DNA of 45,088 bases from Rhodospirillaceae bacterium (GTDB taxonomy: Bacteria; Pseudomonadota; Alphaproteobacteria; Thalassobaculales; Thalassobaculaceae), in assembly GCA_002690995.1 (NCBI GenBank), contig NZGS01000030.1, positions 1-45,088 of the forward strand, given 5' to 3'. Under the pieces are notes generated by a model. The model did no database searches and was not told the DNA's origin. It worked only from the letters and a program-made list of their open reading frames with translations. Every line of letters starts with the position of its first letter. Position 1 is the first letter of the stretch. Made by a program: the position numbers and the translations under genes. Positions 8,978 through 19,041 of the stretch are shown in pieces.

Positions 8978-9576
8978 AAAAGTTGGGGCCAATATATCTA
9001 ATAAGACATGGTGAAACGGTGTGGAACCGTGCCTCCCGCCTACAAGGACATATTGATACCCCTCTTACTATGAAGGGGGTAAAACAAGCCCAGGCTCTAG
9101 GTTTTGCACTTAAGGACGTTTTGAAAAATAAAACGCCAAGTTTTTTTTACTCAAGTCCAATAGGGAGAGCCAAACAAACGGCAGCTATCATTTCAGACAT
9201 CATAGACTTCGATGTAGAGAGAATAGAGTATAAATCCTCTCTAAAAGAGATTACCTTCGGTGATTGGGACGGATTAAACATGCAAGAGATATTGACCCAA
9301 TATAAAACAAGTTGGGAAAAGCGAAAGACCGATAAATGGAATACTTCCCCACCTAATGGCGAGAGTTTTCAAGAAGCTAAAAAACGCGTCACACACTTAC
9401 TGGGTGAAATTGCTAATCAACAGGATGTCGTTATCGTTGCCCATGGGTCCCTTAATAAAATTATTAGAGGGTGTTGGGGCAATCTTTCAGAAGCCGAAAC
9501 ACTCTCCTTGGATGAACCGCAGGACGGATTTTACTGTCTCGTCAATGAGAATAGAGAATATTTTGTATCGGTTTAG
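8974..9576 (+). CDS. Histidine phosphatase family protein (second of a tandem pair)
   Basis: A 200-residue paralogue of the preceding gene: LIRHGETVWNRASRLQGH matches LIRHGQTTWNRAGRLQGQ of its neighbour almost residue for residue, and SSPIGRAKQT and VAHGSLNKIIRG carry the second Arg and second His. It begins with TTG inside the preceding stop (TTGA, four-base overlap), so translational coupling is likely. The similarity along the whole length points to a local gene duplication. Both catalytic sets look intact. The substrate is unknown. It converges with the NlpC/P60 gene, overlapping it by four bases at the 3' ends. Confidence 0.85.
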   Translation: MKKLGPIYLIRHGETVWNRASRLQGHIDTPLTMKGVKQAQALGFALKDVLKNKTPSFFYSSPIGRAKQTAAIISDIIDFDVERIEYKSSLKEITFGDWDGLNMQEILTQYKTSWEKRKTDKWNTSPPNGESFQEAKKRVTHLLGEIANQQDVVIVAHGSLNKIIRGCWGNLSEAETLSLDEPQDGFYCLVNENREYFVSV

Positions 9577-10442
9577 TTGGGCGTGAATGGAAACTTTAGC
9601 CGCTTGATAGATCGTAGCTGATGATTAGTCTCTTTAAGACGAGATAAAAAAGCCTGCAATGGTTCTTCCACTACTCGCATATGATGCACATTTGCGTGCA
9701 GGATAAGGTCTTTCCCTGAAGCAATTGCAACATGCCCCTCCGTATATAAAAGATCACCTTTCTCAATATCTTCAGCGTTTTTACCGAAGAAGCATCCTAC
9801 AGTTTCTTCTTGTTGATCAGTATCTCGCGGCGCCAATATACCGACCCTAGACAAACTAAGTTGCACTAGAGCGGAACAATCTAAACCGTTACTTGAGCGG
9901 CCACCCCAAAGGTATGGGGTACCAATATACTTTCTCGCAACAGCAATAAAACTTGCTTCTTTTAGATTAAAATCAACAACATGTTTCTCAACTATCCAGC
10001 CTCCCTCTTTTAAGCTAATAAAATTTTCATCTCTTTCGTTTAAGGAAACTTTAGAACCCATAGCTAAGCCCTTGACTACTGGCGATTTTATATCAGGTCT
10101 CTGGTAAACAAATGTCTTTAGTTCCTTAACCTCATGAGTTGGGGAAGAAGGCTGGTCAGATAAGCCATTAATTTTTACAAATCCAACGTAACCGTCCGTT
10201 TGCGACTGGCCCCATGCCCATGACCCTTGACTTTCATAAACAATAAATTTTTCGCCAAAGAGCATTTCTGACGCTAGTTCTGCTTCATCGGTAGGGTCGT
10301 TCTTCAATTGCAGAACGCTATCTGTAACCACGCATACCACGCCATCCGAAAATTGATCCGCTGCTACAACACCTTGTAAGTAACTTGCAGCGATAGTTGG
10401 ACGAAAAGCATATTCTCTTGGATCGAGCGCATTGCTGCTCAA
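9573..10442 (-). CDS. NlpC/P60 family cysteine peptidase with SH3-like domains
   Basis: A 289-residue protein. The C-terminal NlpC/P60 domain has Cys189 (GLDCSALVQ), His237 (EGHVAIASG) and His249 (LHANVHH) as the likely catalytic triad; the region before it (about 40-155) looks like two bacterial SH3-type domains. Such enzymes cut D-Glu-diaminopimelate bonds in cell-wall peptides. No signal peptide is seen, so a cytoplasmic role such as recycling of cell-wall peptides is possible. The start is a TTG overlapping the preceding stop as TTGA, with AGGA nine bases before it; the longer frame starting at 10547 would run deep into the VWA gene and is rejected. It is the third gene of the moxR-VWA-NlpC set. 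Confidence 0.85.
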   Translation of the reverse strand: MSSNALDPREYAFRPTIAASYLQGVVAADQFSDGVVCVVTDSVLQLKNDPTDEAELASEMLFGEKFIVYESQGSWAWGQSQTDGYVGFVKINGLSDQPSSPTHEVKELKTFVYQRPDIKSPVVKGLAMGSKVSLNERDENFISLKEGGWIVEKHVVDFNLKEASFIAVARKYIGTPYLWGGRSSNGLDCSALVQLSLSRVGILAPRDTDQQEETVGCFFGKNAEDIEKGDLLYTEGHVAIASGKDLILHANVHHMRVVEEPLQAFLSRLKETNHQLRSIKRLKFPFTPN

Positions 10443-11617
10443 GAGCGTAGTTCCTGTATGGCCTTGTCCAAGCCTCCAACAGTTAGGGAGAACATGTTGT
10501 CGTCTAGTAGTTCCTGCACCATTTCTACAGACCTTGTGTATTTCCAATATTTCTCTTGCGTGGGATTAAGCCAAACACATCTATCAAAATGGCTTTTAAT
10601 TCTCTGGATCCAAACCAACCCAGGTTCTGGGTTCATATGCTCAACACTGCCGCCAGCAACTGTTATTTCATATGGGCTCATCGATGCATCACCAACAAAA
10701 ATGCATTTATAATTAGAACCATAAGTATGTAAGACCTCCCAGGTAGGAATTTTTTCAACATGCCGCCGCCGGTTATCTTTCCACATCGCTTCATATGGAC
10801 AATTATGAAAGTAAAAGTACCCAAGATGCTTAAACTCACTTCTTGCAGCAGAAAATAACTCTTCAGTCACCTTGATATATGGATCCATTGAGCCACCTAC
10901 GTCAAAAAAGAGTAGAACATTAACGGCATTATGTCTCTCGGGAACCAGTTTAAGATCTAAAAATCCCCCATTCCTTGCCGTTGATCTGATTGTATCAGTT
11001 AAATCCAGTTCCTCTGGTGCTCCTTCCCTCGCAAATTTCCTCAATTTCCTTAAAGCGACCTTTATGTTTCTTATTCCAATTTCAACAGTGTCATCGAGGT
11101 TTTTATATTCTCGTTTATCCCAAACTTTAACTGCTCGACCCTGCCGTCCTGTTTCTTGCCCGATTCTAACACCTTCTGGGTTATAACCATCCGCTCCAAA
11201 AGGTGAACGGCCAGCTGTACCAATCCATTTATTGCCTCCTTGATGGCGCTTTTTTTGTTCTTCTAGCCTTTGTTTAAGGGTCTCCATTAGCGTTTCCCAG
11301 CCCCCCAGAGCTTCGATTTCTTTTTTTTCTTCAGGGGTCAAATGCAGTTGTGCAAGAGATTGCAACCATTCCTCGGGAATCTCATTCCCAAACACTTCAT
11401 CTAAAAGCTCTAATCCCTTAAAGCAATGCCCAAAAACTTGATCAAACCTATCAATATGCCTCTCATCTTTAACAAGTGATGAACGCGATAGGTAATAAAA
11501 ATCATTCAAAGAATATTCGGCTACACCGTGTTTTACAGCATCTAGGAATGTAAGATATTCCTTGAGAGATACTGGGATTTCCGCTTTTTTAAGCGAGAAG
11601 AAAAAATTTGAAAACAT
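10439..11617 (-). CDS. CoxE-like protein with von Willebrand factor A domain
   Basis: A 392-residue protein of the VWA/CoxE family. The metal-ion site appears as FFDVGGSMD (residues 238-245), the DxGxS form usual in this family. The middle (about 115-160) is basic and glycine-rich. Proteins of this type pair with MoxR AAA+ ATPases; in CO dehydrogenase clusters CoxD (MoxR) and CoxE help mature the metal centre, and in other settings they act as chaperones for envelope or metal enzymes. Here it follows moxR by 42 bases and overlaps the NlpC/P60 start, so the three are probably one operon. The client is unknown. Confidence 0.87.
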   Translation of the reverse strand: MFSNFFFSLKKAEIPVSLKEYLTFLDAVKHGVAEYSLNDFYYLSRSSLVKDERHIDRFDQVFGHCFKGLELLDEVFGNEIPEEWLQSLAQLHLTPEEKKEIEALGGWETLMETLKQRLEEQKKRHQGGNKWIGTAGRSPFGADGYNPEGVRIGQETGRQGRAVKVWDKREYKNLDDTVEIGIRNIKVALRKLRKFAREGAPEELDLTDTIRSTARNGGFLDLKLVPERHNAVNVLLFFDVGGSMDPYIKVTEELFSAARSEFKHLGYFYFHNCPYEAMWKDNRRRHVEKIPTWEVLHTYGSNYKCIFVGDASMSPYEITVAGGSVEHMNPEPGLVWIQRIKSHFDRCVWLNPTQEKYWKYTRSVEMVQELLDDNMFSLTVGGLDKAIQELRS

Positions 11618-11659
11618 ACCTCGGGGACCCCAATATTTACTTTTAATTAAAAGTACAAA

Positions 11660-12520
11660 TCATCTATTTGCTTCTCGTTTTGCTAAAAACGCTAAACGCT
11701 CAAAAAGGTGAACATCTTGCTCATTTTTAAGAAGAGCTCCGTATAGCGGAGGAATAATATCTTTTTTATCCTTAAGTTTTAAAGCTTCTGGTGGTATGTC
11801 CTCAACAACTAACAATTTGATCCAGTCAAGCAATTCTGATGTTGACGGCTTCTTTTTCAGTCCTGGAACGTCCCTAATTTCAAAAAAGGCGTTAAGGGCT
11901 TCCCTAAGCATATTTTTCTTTAGCTTTGGGTGATGCACTTCTACTATTTGTTCCATAGTTTCGGAGTCTGGAAAACGAATATAATGAAAGAAACATCTAC
12001 GTAGGAATGCATCCGGCAGTTCTTTTTCATTGTTTGACGTTATGATGACGATAGGTCTCTTCTTTGCCTGAACTCGTTCTTGTGTTTCGTAGACAAAAAA
12101 CTCCATCCTATCCAGTTCCAGCAGGAGATCATTTGGAAATTCTATATCGGCTTTATCAATTTCATCAATGAGAAGCACTACCTGTTCATCAGCCGCGAAC
12201 GCTTCCCATAATTTTCCACGCTGGATGTAATTAGCTATATCGTGAACCCGTTGTTCACCTAACTGACTATCCCTGAGGCGAGACACCGCATCATATTCGT
12301 ATAACCCCTGCTGCGCTTTAGTTGTCGATTTAATATGCCATTCTATAATCGGCTTATTCAGAGCTTTTGCAACTTCATGAGCTAAAACTGTTTTTCCAGT
12401 GCCTGGTTCACCTTTTATCAATAAAGGTCGTTCGAGGGTTACTGCTGCGTTTACCGCAACCATGAGATCCTCAGTAGCAATGTAATTATCGGTTCCGCTA
12501 AATCTAACTTGATCGTTCAT
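11660..12520 (-). CDS. MoxR-family AAA+ ATPase
   Basis: A 286-residue AAA+ ATPase with Walker A GEPGTGKT (37-44), Walker B LLIDEIDKAD (115-124), sensor 1 near IVIITSNNEKELPDAFLRR and an arginine in FLRRCFFHY. This is the short, single-domain MoxR type, which remodels or activates partner proteins together with a VWA protein. GAGGT lies four bases before the ATG. It sits 60 bases downstream of alaS and upstream of the CoxE-like gene. It resembles CoxD, but the CoxL-like gene in this window is about 8 kb away and not part of the operon. Confidence 0.92.
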   Translation of the reverse strand: MNDQVRFSGTDNYIATEDLMVAVNAAVTLERPLLIKGEPGTGKTVLAHEVAKALNKPIIEWHIKSTTKAQQGLYEYDAVSRLRDSQLGEQRVHDIANYIQRGKLWEAFAADEQVVLLIDEIDKADIEFPNDLLLELDRMEFFVYETQERVQAKKRPIVIITSNNEKELPDAFLRRCFFHYIRFPDSETMEQIVEVHHPKLKKNMLREALNAFFEIRDVPGLKKKPSTSELLDWIKLLVVEDIPPEALKLKDKKDIIPPLYGALLKNEQDVHLFERLAFLAKREANR

Positions 12521-12580
12521 TTATACCTCTTTATTAAATTTGAAAACATTCCAAAAAACCTTCGCATAGTAACATCTGAA

Positions 12581-15256
12581 TTATTTTGTCCTCTGTGCTA
12601 CAAAATCTTTAATTCTATCGATTGCTCCTGATAAATTCTCAACGTTTGATCCCCCAGCTTGAGCCATATCAGGTCTGCCACCCCCACCTTTTCCATCCAA
12701 TGCAGACACTCCATGTTTTACGAGTGCAACAGCATCATATTTTCCACAAAGGTCTTCTGTAACTCCAACAACTAATGATGCCTTATTTTCAAAGCTTCCC
12801 GCGACAGAAACTATCCCAGAGCCAACCTCTTTTTTAAATCCATCGACAATATTTTTTAGTTCCCGTGGAGGCACACCCTGAATAACTTTTCCGAGAAAAC
12901 TAACATTGCCTATCTTGATGCTTTCACTATTTTCCAAATCATCGAATTTTGCATTAACTAATTTTCGCCGTAATTCCGATATTTCGTTCTCTAATTTTTT
13001 CTTATCCTCTAGCATGCTTGAAACTCTATCCGGTAATTGTTCATGAGTAGATTTTAGAAAACGAGCGGTTAAATTCAATATTTCTTCCTTAGAGTTAAAA
13101 TACTCAATCGCTCTCTTTGCAGTTGTTGCCTCAATACGCCTAACACCCGAAGCAACTGCACCTTCCGAGATAAGGCGGAATGTTCCAATATCACCCGTTC
13201 TAGATACGTGCGTGCCGCCACAGAGTTCTGTCGAATAACGTGCTTTGAGTGCATCCGCTTCATATTTACCCATAGACACAACCCGAACTTCTTCTCCATA
13301 TTTCTCACCAAAAAGCGCCATTGCACCTGCTTTAATAGCATCTTCCGGCTGCATCAATTGGGTGACCACCTCAGTATTTCCCCTTATTTGTTCATTAACT
13401 TCATGTTCAACGATTCTTAACGTTTCAGTTTCTACTGGACGCGAGTGGCTAAAATCAAATCGCAACTTTTGCGTATCAACGAGTGAGCCCTTTTGCGTAA
13501 CATGGTCGCCTAAGTGCCTTCTTAGTGATTCATGCAAAAGATGTGTTGCTGAATGATTGGCCCGCAAGCAGGATCTATATTCGGCGTCTACCTTCATTTC
13601 AACGGCATCCCCTAGTGAGAAGGATCCATTCTCAATAACACCAATATGGGTGAAAAGGTCCTCCACCCTTCTCTGAACATCTTTGACTCTAAACGAAGCT
13701 TCAGCACCAATTTTTAGATATCCCGTATCGCCTACTTGCCCACCGGACTCGGCATAGAATGGTGTCTGATTACAAATTATCGTCACTTCTTGATCTGCAG
13801 GAAAGCCATCAGTCGTCTTGACACTTTCTCCATTGATTATCAATCCTACAATCTCGCCTTCCGCAAACTCAGTGGAATAACCTAAAAATTCGGTTGTCGA
13901 TATCTGATCTCTTATATCCAGCCAAAGTGATTCGGTGGCAAGTTCGCCCGATCCCGACCATGCGGCCCTGGCTGCAGCTTTCTGCTCTGCCATCGCCTGA
14001 TCAAACCCTAATAAATCAACCTTCCTACCTTGTCCGCGTAAAATATCTTGGGTTAGATCCAAAGGAAAACCGAATGTATCGTAAAGCTTAAAAGCTATTT
14101 CGCCTGGCAAGTTTTCAGTATCTGACAACTTGTTAGTAGCATCTTCCAATTGCCGCAATCCTCGAGCAAGTGTTTCTTTAAATCGCGTTTCTTCCAACTT
14201 CAGCGTTTCGACGATTAAACTTTCCGCCCTTATTAGCTCGGGAAATGCTTCACCCATCTGTTTAGTCAAGGCAGGAACTAAGCGCCACATTAACGGCTCC
14301 ACACAGCCCAAAAGATGCGCGTGTCTCATGGCCCTGCGCATGATACGTCTTACGACATAACCGCGACCCTCATTCGATGGAAGAACCCCGTCAGCGACCA
14401 AAAAGGATGACGCTCGCAGATGATCTGCAATAACTCGGTGAGAAACTTTAGCTGAACCATCCGGATCAGTGTTGGACACATGTGCTGATGCCTCTATCAG
14501 AGATCTCATGAGATCAATCTCGTAGTTATCGTGACTACCTTGAAGAATTGCAGCAATACGTTCCAGCCCCATACCAGTATCAATGGAAGGCCTCGGAAGA
14601 TTGACCCGTTCATCCTTGGTTATCTGCTCATATTGCATAAAGACCAAGTTCCAGATCTCAATAAATCTATCGCCATCCTCGTTAGAACTCCCAGGCGGCC
14701 CACCCTCAACATTTTCGCCGTGATCGAAAAATATTTCTGAACATGGCCCACAAGGACCTGTATCACCCATGGCCCAGAAATTATCAGACGTCGGAATTCT
14801 TATTATTTTCTCGTCATTTAAGCCGCCGATTTTTTTCCATAAAGATGCTGCATCCTCATCCTCCGAGTATACCGTTACCAGCAGTTTTTCTTTCGGCAAG
14901 CTCAAATCTTTGGTAACCAACTCCCAAGCGTGTTCGATTGCATTTTCTTTGAAATAATCACCAAAAGAAAAGTTACCTAACATCTCAAAAAAAGTGTGGT
15001 GTCTAGCTGTATATCCAACATTTTCCAGATCATTGTGCTTGCCTCCCGCCCTTACACACTTCTGGGAGGTTACAGCCCGTGAATAGTCACGGCTCTCCAT
15101 TCCGGTAAAAACGTTTTTAAATTGGACCATACCAGCATTAGTAAACAGCAAAGTCGGGTCGTTCCTAGGCACAAGTGGACTCGAAGCAACTACTTGGTGC
15201 CCTCGCGTCTCAAAAAACTTTAAAAATACGTTTCTTATCTGATTCGTCGTTTGCAT
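12581..15256 (-). CDS. alaS: Alanyl-tRNA synthetase
   Basis: An 891-residue protein of full AlaRS length. The class II catalytic core starts at once ([23 protein letters not shown], with motif-2-type residues in [10 protein letters not shown]), followed by the tRNA-recognition domain, the editing domain with [11 protein letters not shown] and the zinc-binding CGGTH, and the C-terminal DHHA1-type domain ending [13 protein letters not shown]. It charges tRNA-Ala and clears mischarged Ser and Gly. It lies downstream of recA on the same strand, the common recA-alaS order in alphaproteobacteria, with a 185-base gap. Confidence 0.97.
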   Translation of the reverse strand: MQTTNQIRNVFLKFFETRGHQVVASSPLVPRNDPTLLFTNAGMVQFKNVFTGMESRDYSRAVTSQKCVRAGGKHNDLENVGYTARHHTFFEMLGNFSFGDYFKENAIEHAWELVTKDLSLPKEKLLVTVYSEDEDAASLWKKIGGLNDEKIIRIPTSDNFWAMGDTGPCGPCSEIFFDHGENVEGGPPGSSNEDGDRFIEIWNLVFMQYEQITKDERVNLPRPSIDTGMGLERIAAILQGSHDNYEIDLMRSLIEASAHVSNTDPDGSAKVSHRVIADHLRASSFLVADGVLPSNEGRGYVVRRIMRRAMRHAHLLGCVEPLMWRLVPALTKQMGEAFPELIRAESLIVETLKLEETRFKETLARGLRQLEDATNKLSDTENLPGEIAFKLYDTFGFPLDLTQDILRGQGRKVDLLGFDQAMAEQKAAARAAWSGSGELATESLWLDIRDQISTTEFLGYSTEFAEGEIVGLIINGESVKTTDGFPADQEVTIICNQTPFYAESGGQVGDTGYLKIGAEASFRVKDVQRRVEDLFTHIGVIENGSFSLGDAVEMKVDAEYRSCLRANHSATHLLHESLRRHLGDHVTQKGSLVDTQKLRFDFSHSRPVETETLRIVEHEVNEQIRGNTEVVTQLMQPEDAIKAGAMALFGEKYGEEVRVVSMGKYEADALKARYSTELCGGTHVSRTGDIGTFRLISEGAVASGVRRIEATTAKRAIEYFNSKEEILNLTARFLKSTHEQLPDRVSSMLEDKKKLENEISELRRKLVNAKFDDLENSESIKIGNVSFLGKVIQGVPPRELKNIVDGFKKEVGSGIVSVAGSFENKASLVVGVTEDLCGKYDAVALVKHGVSALDGKGGGGRPDMAQAGGSNVENLSGAIDRIKDFVAQRTK

Positions 15257-15441
15257 ATTTTGTCGGCCCTAACAACACCACCTAACATATCGTTACAACG
15301 CAAAAACGTTAAGTGTTATTGTTTAATAGACCGAGTCCGCTGTGTCCAGTGAAGGCTAAACTAATGAATCAGGATAGTGACTAAATTAACCGCCGCCCAA
15401 AGAGCATCGCCTATTGCCTAAGAATTTATCGAGGGCTGTAA

Positions 15442-16515
15442 TTATTCGTCTGCCTCTTCTTCAGAGTCAGGGCCTACTAGCATTGCCTCTGCTACTAAAC
15501 CAGCATTCTCTCTAACTGCATTTTCGATAGTCGCTGCAACTCCAGAATTTTCCCTAAGAAATTTCTTTGCATTTTCGCGCCCTTGACCAATTCGTTCGCC
15601 ATTATAACTAAACCATGCACCCGCTTTCTCGACGATGTTAGCGTTCACTCCAAGGTCTAAAAGCTCACCAGTTTTAGAAATCCCCTCCCCGTACATTATA
15701 TCAAACTCCACTACCCTGAATGGAGGAGCCACCTTATTTTTTACTACTTTTACTCTTGTTTGGTTGCCTACTATATCATCTCTATCTTTTATCGCCCCTA
15801 TCCTTCTTATATCGAGACGGACGGAAGCGTAAAATTTAAGTGCATTACCACCTGATGTAGTTTCTGGGTTACCAAACATTACACCTATTTTTAGTCGTAT
15901 CTGATTAATGAAAATAACAAGGCAGTTAGACTTCGAGATTGATGAAGTTAACTTTCTCAAGGCTTGGCTCATCAACCGAGCTTGAAGACCGACGTGTGTA
16001 TCACCCATCTCACCTTCCAACTCAGCGCGCGGGACGAGGGCCGCAACCGAGTCAACAACCAGAACATCTATTGCACCCGAACGTACAAGCGTATCCGCTA
16101 TTTCAAGGGCCTGTTCACCTGCATCAGGTTGAGAGATAACCAATTCATCAATATCAACTCCAAGTTTTTTTGCATAGGCAGGGTCTAGAGCGTGCTCTGC
16201 ATCAACAAATGCGCAGACTCCCCCTTTTTTCTGCGCCTCCGCAGCTACATGCAATGCCAAGGTTGTCTTACCTGAGCTCTCAGGCCCATAAATTTCAATT
16301 ATTCGCCCCCTGGGCAGACCACCGATGCCTAATGCAATATCTAACCCTAAAGAACCGGTTGAAATAGCCTCAATATCTACAGACTCCTGGGTCTGACCCA
16401 ATTTCATCACCGATCCCTTTCCAAATGCTTTCTCAATTTGGCCAAGAGCTGCTTCTAATGCTTTCGATTTATCCATTGTGTCCTGTTCTATTACTCTTAA
16501 TGGTGTTACAGCCAT
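15442..16515 (-). CDS. recA: Recombinase RecA
   Basis: A 357-residue RecA. Walker A is GPESSGKTT (77-85); the DNA-binding loop regions and the [21 protein letters not shown] stretch are standard. The C-terminal tail is acidic ([10 protein letters not shown]). RecA forms filaments on single-stranded DNA for homologous recombination and induces LexA autocleavage. The ATG is preceded by GGAG at good spacing; a second Met at residue 14 is possible but has no better ribosome site. No standard alphaproteobacterial LexA box (GTTC-N7-GTTC) was found upstream, only an inverted repeat described separately. Confidence 0.98.
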   Translation of the reverse strand: MAVTPLRVIEQDTMDKSKALEAALGQIEKAFGKGSVMKLGQTQESVDIEAISTGSLGLDIALGIGGLPRGRIIEIYGPESSGKTTLALHVAAEAQKKGGVCAFVDAEHALDPAYAKKLGVDIDELVISQPDAGEQALEIADTLVRSGAIDVLVVDSVAALVPRAELEGEMGDTHVGLQARLMSQALRKLTSSISKSNCLVIFINQIRLKIGVMFGNPETTSGGNALKFYASVRLDIRRIGAIKDRDDIVGNQTRVKVVKNKVAPPFRVVEFDIMYGEGISKTGELLDLGVNANIVEKAGAWFSYNGERIGQGRENAKKFLRENSGVAATIENAVRENAGLVAEAMLVGPDSEEEADE

Positions 16516-16612
16516 ATTGTTTCTCCATTCTTAAAACTGTTATCGACCTCTTGCAAACAATCTCTTAGTCAAATTACTTTCTTAACATTTTTTATAGTTG
16601 ATCAGCTTAAAA

Positions 16613-16629
16613 CGCTGAACAGATCAGCG
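16613..16629. repeat. Inverted repeat upstream of recA
   Basis: CGCTGA at 16613-16618 and TCAGCG at 16624-16629 form a perfect six-base inverted repeat with a five-base centre, about 100 bases before the recA ATG. A related GATCAGC occurs at about 16600. It could be an operator or a small hairpin. It does not match the known alphaproteobacterial LexA box. Confidence 0.35.
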
Positions 16630-16799
16630 AGGAACATTCTTTTATCATTTGTACACTATTTGTTCCAACAAAAAAAGGCCGTATTCATGTTTTGTTCATG
16701 CCTACATCTAGGATTTGATATTAAAAAGGGTGCCAAATAATCCATAGGCAACAAGATCATGTAGGACTTTACGACACGTATACTAGAAATTTTTTGGTC

Positions 16800-17873
16800 T
16801 TAACCGAATTTTCGATTTTTCAGTTGGTATACATAACTTATTATTTCAGCAACGGCTTTATAATGCTCTTGCGGAACCTCATCATCAATCTCGGCTGCTG
16901 CAAAAAGTGCTCGTGCCAACGGGGCGTTCTCAACTATCGGAACATCATTGTCATTAGCTACATCTCTTATTCTAAAAGCAACTTCATCAACACCTTTTGC
17001 AACTACCTTAGGCGCCGCCATTATTTCCGAATCGTACTTTAATGCTATTGCATAATGCGTAGGGTTTGTAACAACTACATCAGCGGTAGGCACCGATGCC
17101 ATCATCCGTTCGCGGGCTCTTTCAGCTCTTATCTGCCGCAATCGACCTCTAATAAGAGGATCACCATCTGTTTGTTTTAGCTCATCTTTTACTTCTTGCT
17201 TCGTCATTCTCATTTGTTTTAAAAACTCGTAGCGTTGATACAAATAATCGAGACCAGCAATAAACCCAACAACGAAAACCGCAACAACAAACATTTCTAA
17301 AATAATGAATCTCGCCTCATTTATGGTGGCTGCAATATCCATTTGCATGAGGAGTTCAACACGGCTTAACTCTGGTATTGCTACAGCCCCGACAATGGCC
17401 GCCACTAATGCTAGCTTTAACAAGCCTTTAGAAAATTCCGTCAAAGACTTCAGGCTAAAAAGCCTAAAAAAACCTTTTATCGGAGAGATTCTCTCTATTG
17501 AAGGGGTTAAGCTTTGCCCGCTAAAAACAAAGCCACTAACAATTAACTTAAAAAATATAGCCAACGAAAGAAGAACAAATATTAGTGGTCCAAGACCAAT
17601 TATTAGTTGCAATAGCATATCAGAGAAAAGATTCCCGATGTTTGCTGGGTCAATATTAATAGCGTGAAATTTGTCGAAAACCCCACCCGCGGCCAAAAAA
17701 AGATGCTTGGCCATATATGGACCTAAAACGCCTGCGATTAAGGCGCCGCCAATCATAATTGCTAAATGTGATACTTCTTGCGAAGTTATAACTTTGCCTT
17801 TATCGCGAGCGTCTTGGAGCTTCCTAGGTGTAGCCTCCTCGGTTTTCTGTGATTGATCTTGTTCTTGGGACAA
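16800..17873 (-). CDS. flhB: Flagellar export switch protein FlhB
   Basis: A 357-residue FlhB: a charged N terminus (EKTEEATPRKLQDARDKG type), four hydrophobic segments in the first 210 residues, and a cytoplasmic domain with the self-cleavage motif NPTH at 270-273. FlhB is part of the flagellar type III export gate and switches substrate class from rod-hook to filament after cleavage. The start codon is TTG with AGG eight bases before it. It is the last gene of the flgB-flgC-fliE-fliQ-fliR-flhB operon, 15 bases after fliR. Compare the separate FlhB C-domain protein at 20402. Confidence 0.97.
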   Translation of the reverse strand: MSQEQDQSQKTEEATPRKLQDARDKGKVITSQEVSHLAIMIGGALIAGVLGPYMAKHLFLAAGGVFDKFHAINIDPANIGNLFSDMLLQLIIGLGPLIFVLLSLAIFFKLIVSGFVFSGQSLTPSIERISPIKGFFRLFSLKSLTEFSKGLLKLALVAAIVGAVAIPELSRVELLMQMDIAATINEARFIILEMFVVAVFVVGFIAGLDYLYQRYEFLKQMRMTKQEVKDELKQTDGDPLIRGRLRQIRAERARERMMASVPTADVVVTNPTHYAIALKYDSEIMAAPKVVAKGVDEVAFRIRDVANDNDVPIVENAPLARALFAAAEIDDEVPQEHYKAVAEIISYVYQLKNRKFG

Positions 17874-17888
17874 AATATCTGCCTAGAT

Positions 17889-18665
17889 TTAGTTAGATGT
17901 TAGATACTGATTTAAATTATTAGCATAATATTCAATGAATATTGAGAACAAACCACTGATTATCATGGAAAAAATTAATAAGCCACCCGCCAGTTGAACT
18001 GGCAAACCCACGAAAAAAATTTGGAGCTGGGGCATTAATCGAGCCAACATCCCTAGTCCCATAAAAAATATAAGGCTTATTACGATAAATGGAGCCGTCA
18101 TTTGTAAGGCCAAACGGAAACTATCTGCTATTAAACGTGCTATAACAAGGGCACTATCGCCCCACTCAAAAATTGAACCCGCAGGGAAAACTTTGTAGCT
18201 ATCAACAATTGCCAAAATAAACAAATGATGCATGTTCGTAGCGAAGAGTATCATTACTCCCATTGTAGTTAATAATAATCCAGGCAATGAAGCTTGACTT
18301 GATATGCTAGGGTTAAAAACCTCCGCGTTAGCCATTCCAATAGTTAAACCGATTATCCGTCCCACAGTATCAAGTGTAAGCAATATTATTCTCGCCACCA
18401 TGCCTAAATAAATCCCCACCACAATTTCAAAAAATAAAAGTTTAAAAAGCGCAGCAAGGGTCTTTGGTTCAAGTGGTAAACTCGAAGAAATAAGGGGAGA
18501 GACAACAATGGTGAGCAACAAAGCGAAGAGAAGCCTAACACGCATTGGTACGAATGCTTCTCCGATACCAGGCAAGATCATTACCGCTGCAGCGACACGA
18601 GTAAATACTATTAATAAAGAAAGAACTTGGAGAGGAAGAAACTGTTCCAAGGCCATAATCGACAA
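17889..18665 (-). CDS. fliR: Flagellar export protein FliR
   Basis: A very hydrophobic 258-residue protein with about six membrane spans and the FliR hallmarks: FTRVAAAVMILPGIGEAFVPMRVRLLFAL at the N terminus and the GLPVQLAGG region near the end. FliR is part of the FliP-FliQ-FliR export channel in the basal body. Two starts are possible: TTG at 18665, with AAGGGG four bases before it, and ATG at 18656, where the spacing becomes too long; I keep the longer one with doubt. It is 51 bases after fliQ. Confidence 0.95.
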   Translation of the reverse strand: MSIMALEQFLPLQVLSLLIVFTRVAAAVMILPGIGEAFVPMRVRLLFALLLTIVVSPLISSSLPLEPKTLAALFKLLFFEIVVGIYLGMVARIILLTLDTVGRIIGLTIGMANAEVFNPSISSQASLPGLLLTTMGVMILFATNMHHLFILAIVDSYKVFPAGSIFEWGDSALVIARLIADSFRLALQMTAPFIVISLIFFMGLGMLARLMPQLQIFFVGLPVQLAGGLLIFSMIISGLFSIFIEYYANNLNQYLTSN

Positions 18666-18716
18666 TCAACCCCTTAAAGTTAGGATGATACTTGTTATCA
18701 AAGAACCTTTATGAAG

Positions 18717-18983
18717 TTAGCCAAGGCCGATGATTTTATCACCCAAACCAATCATAAATTCTGATATTGTGGTCAACATAAACGGTAGCAAAAACGCTAA
18801 TGCCGCGAATACGACTATAATTTTTGGAACAAAAACAAGTGTCATTTCCTGCAATTGCGTTAGAGCTTGAAATAAGGCGATGATCAAACCTACTAGCAAT
18901 GCAATGCCCATAACTGGCACAGCCATGGTCAGCACCACGGTTATTGCTTGCCTTCCAATCTCAATAGCTTCAAGTTCGTTCAT
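18717..18983 (-). CDS. fliQ: Flagellar export protein FliQ
   Basis: An 88-residue protein with two membrane helices (about 14-40 and 50-75), matching FliQ in length and pattern: N-terminal MNELEAIEIGRQAITVVLTM, then ALFQALTQLQEMTLVFVPKI in the middle. FliQ packs around FliP and FliR in the export gate. Its ribosome site is weak, which suggests translation coupled to the upstream genes. It lies between fliE (58 bases) and fliR (51 bases). Confidence 0.96.
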   Translation of the reverse strand: MNELEAIEIGRQAITVVLTMAVPVMGIALLVGLIIALFQALTQLQEMTLVFVPKIIVVFAALAFLLPFMLTTISEFMIGLGDKIIGLG

Positions 18984-19041
18984 CAGAAGTGACTTTTCTT
19001 TATTTTTTTATCGGGTGCATTTCTGAAAGCATATTATAGGT

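Noticed and set aside
10443-10547. Longer N terminus of the NlpC/P60 protein
   Set aside because: It would overlap the VWA gene by over 100 bases; the TTGA overlap with AGGA in front gives a better start.
16516-16799. LexA operator GTTC-N7-GTTC upstream of recA
   Set aside because: Several GTTC/GAAC copies are present but none has seven-base spacing; the closest pair is 11 apart.
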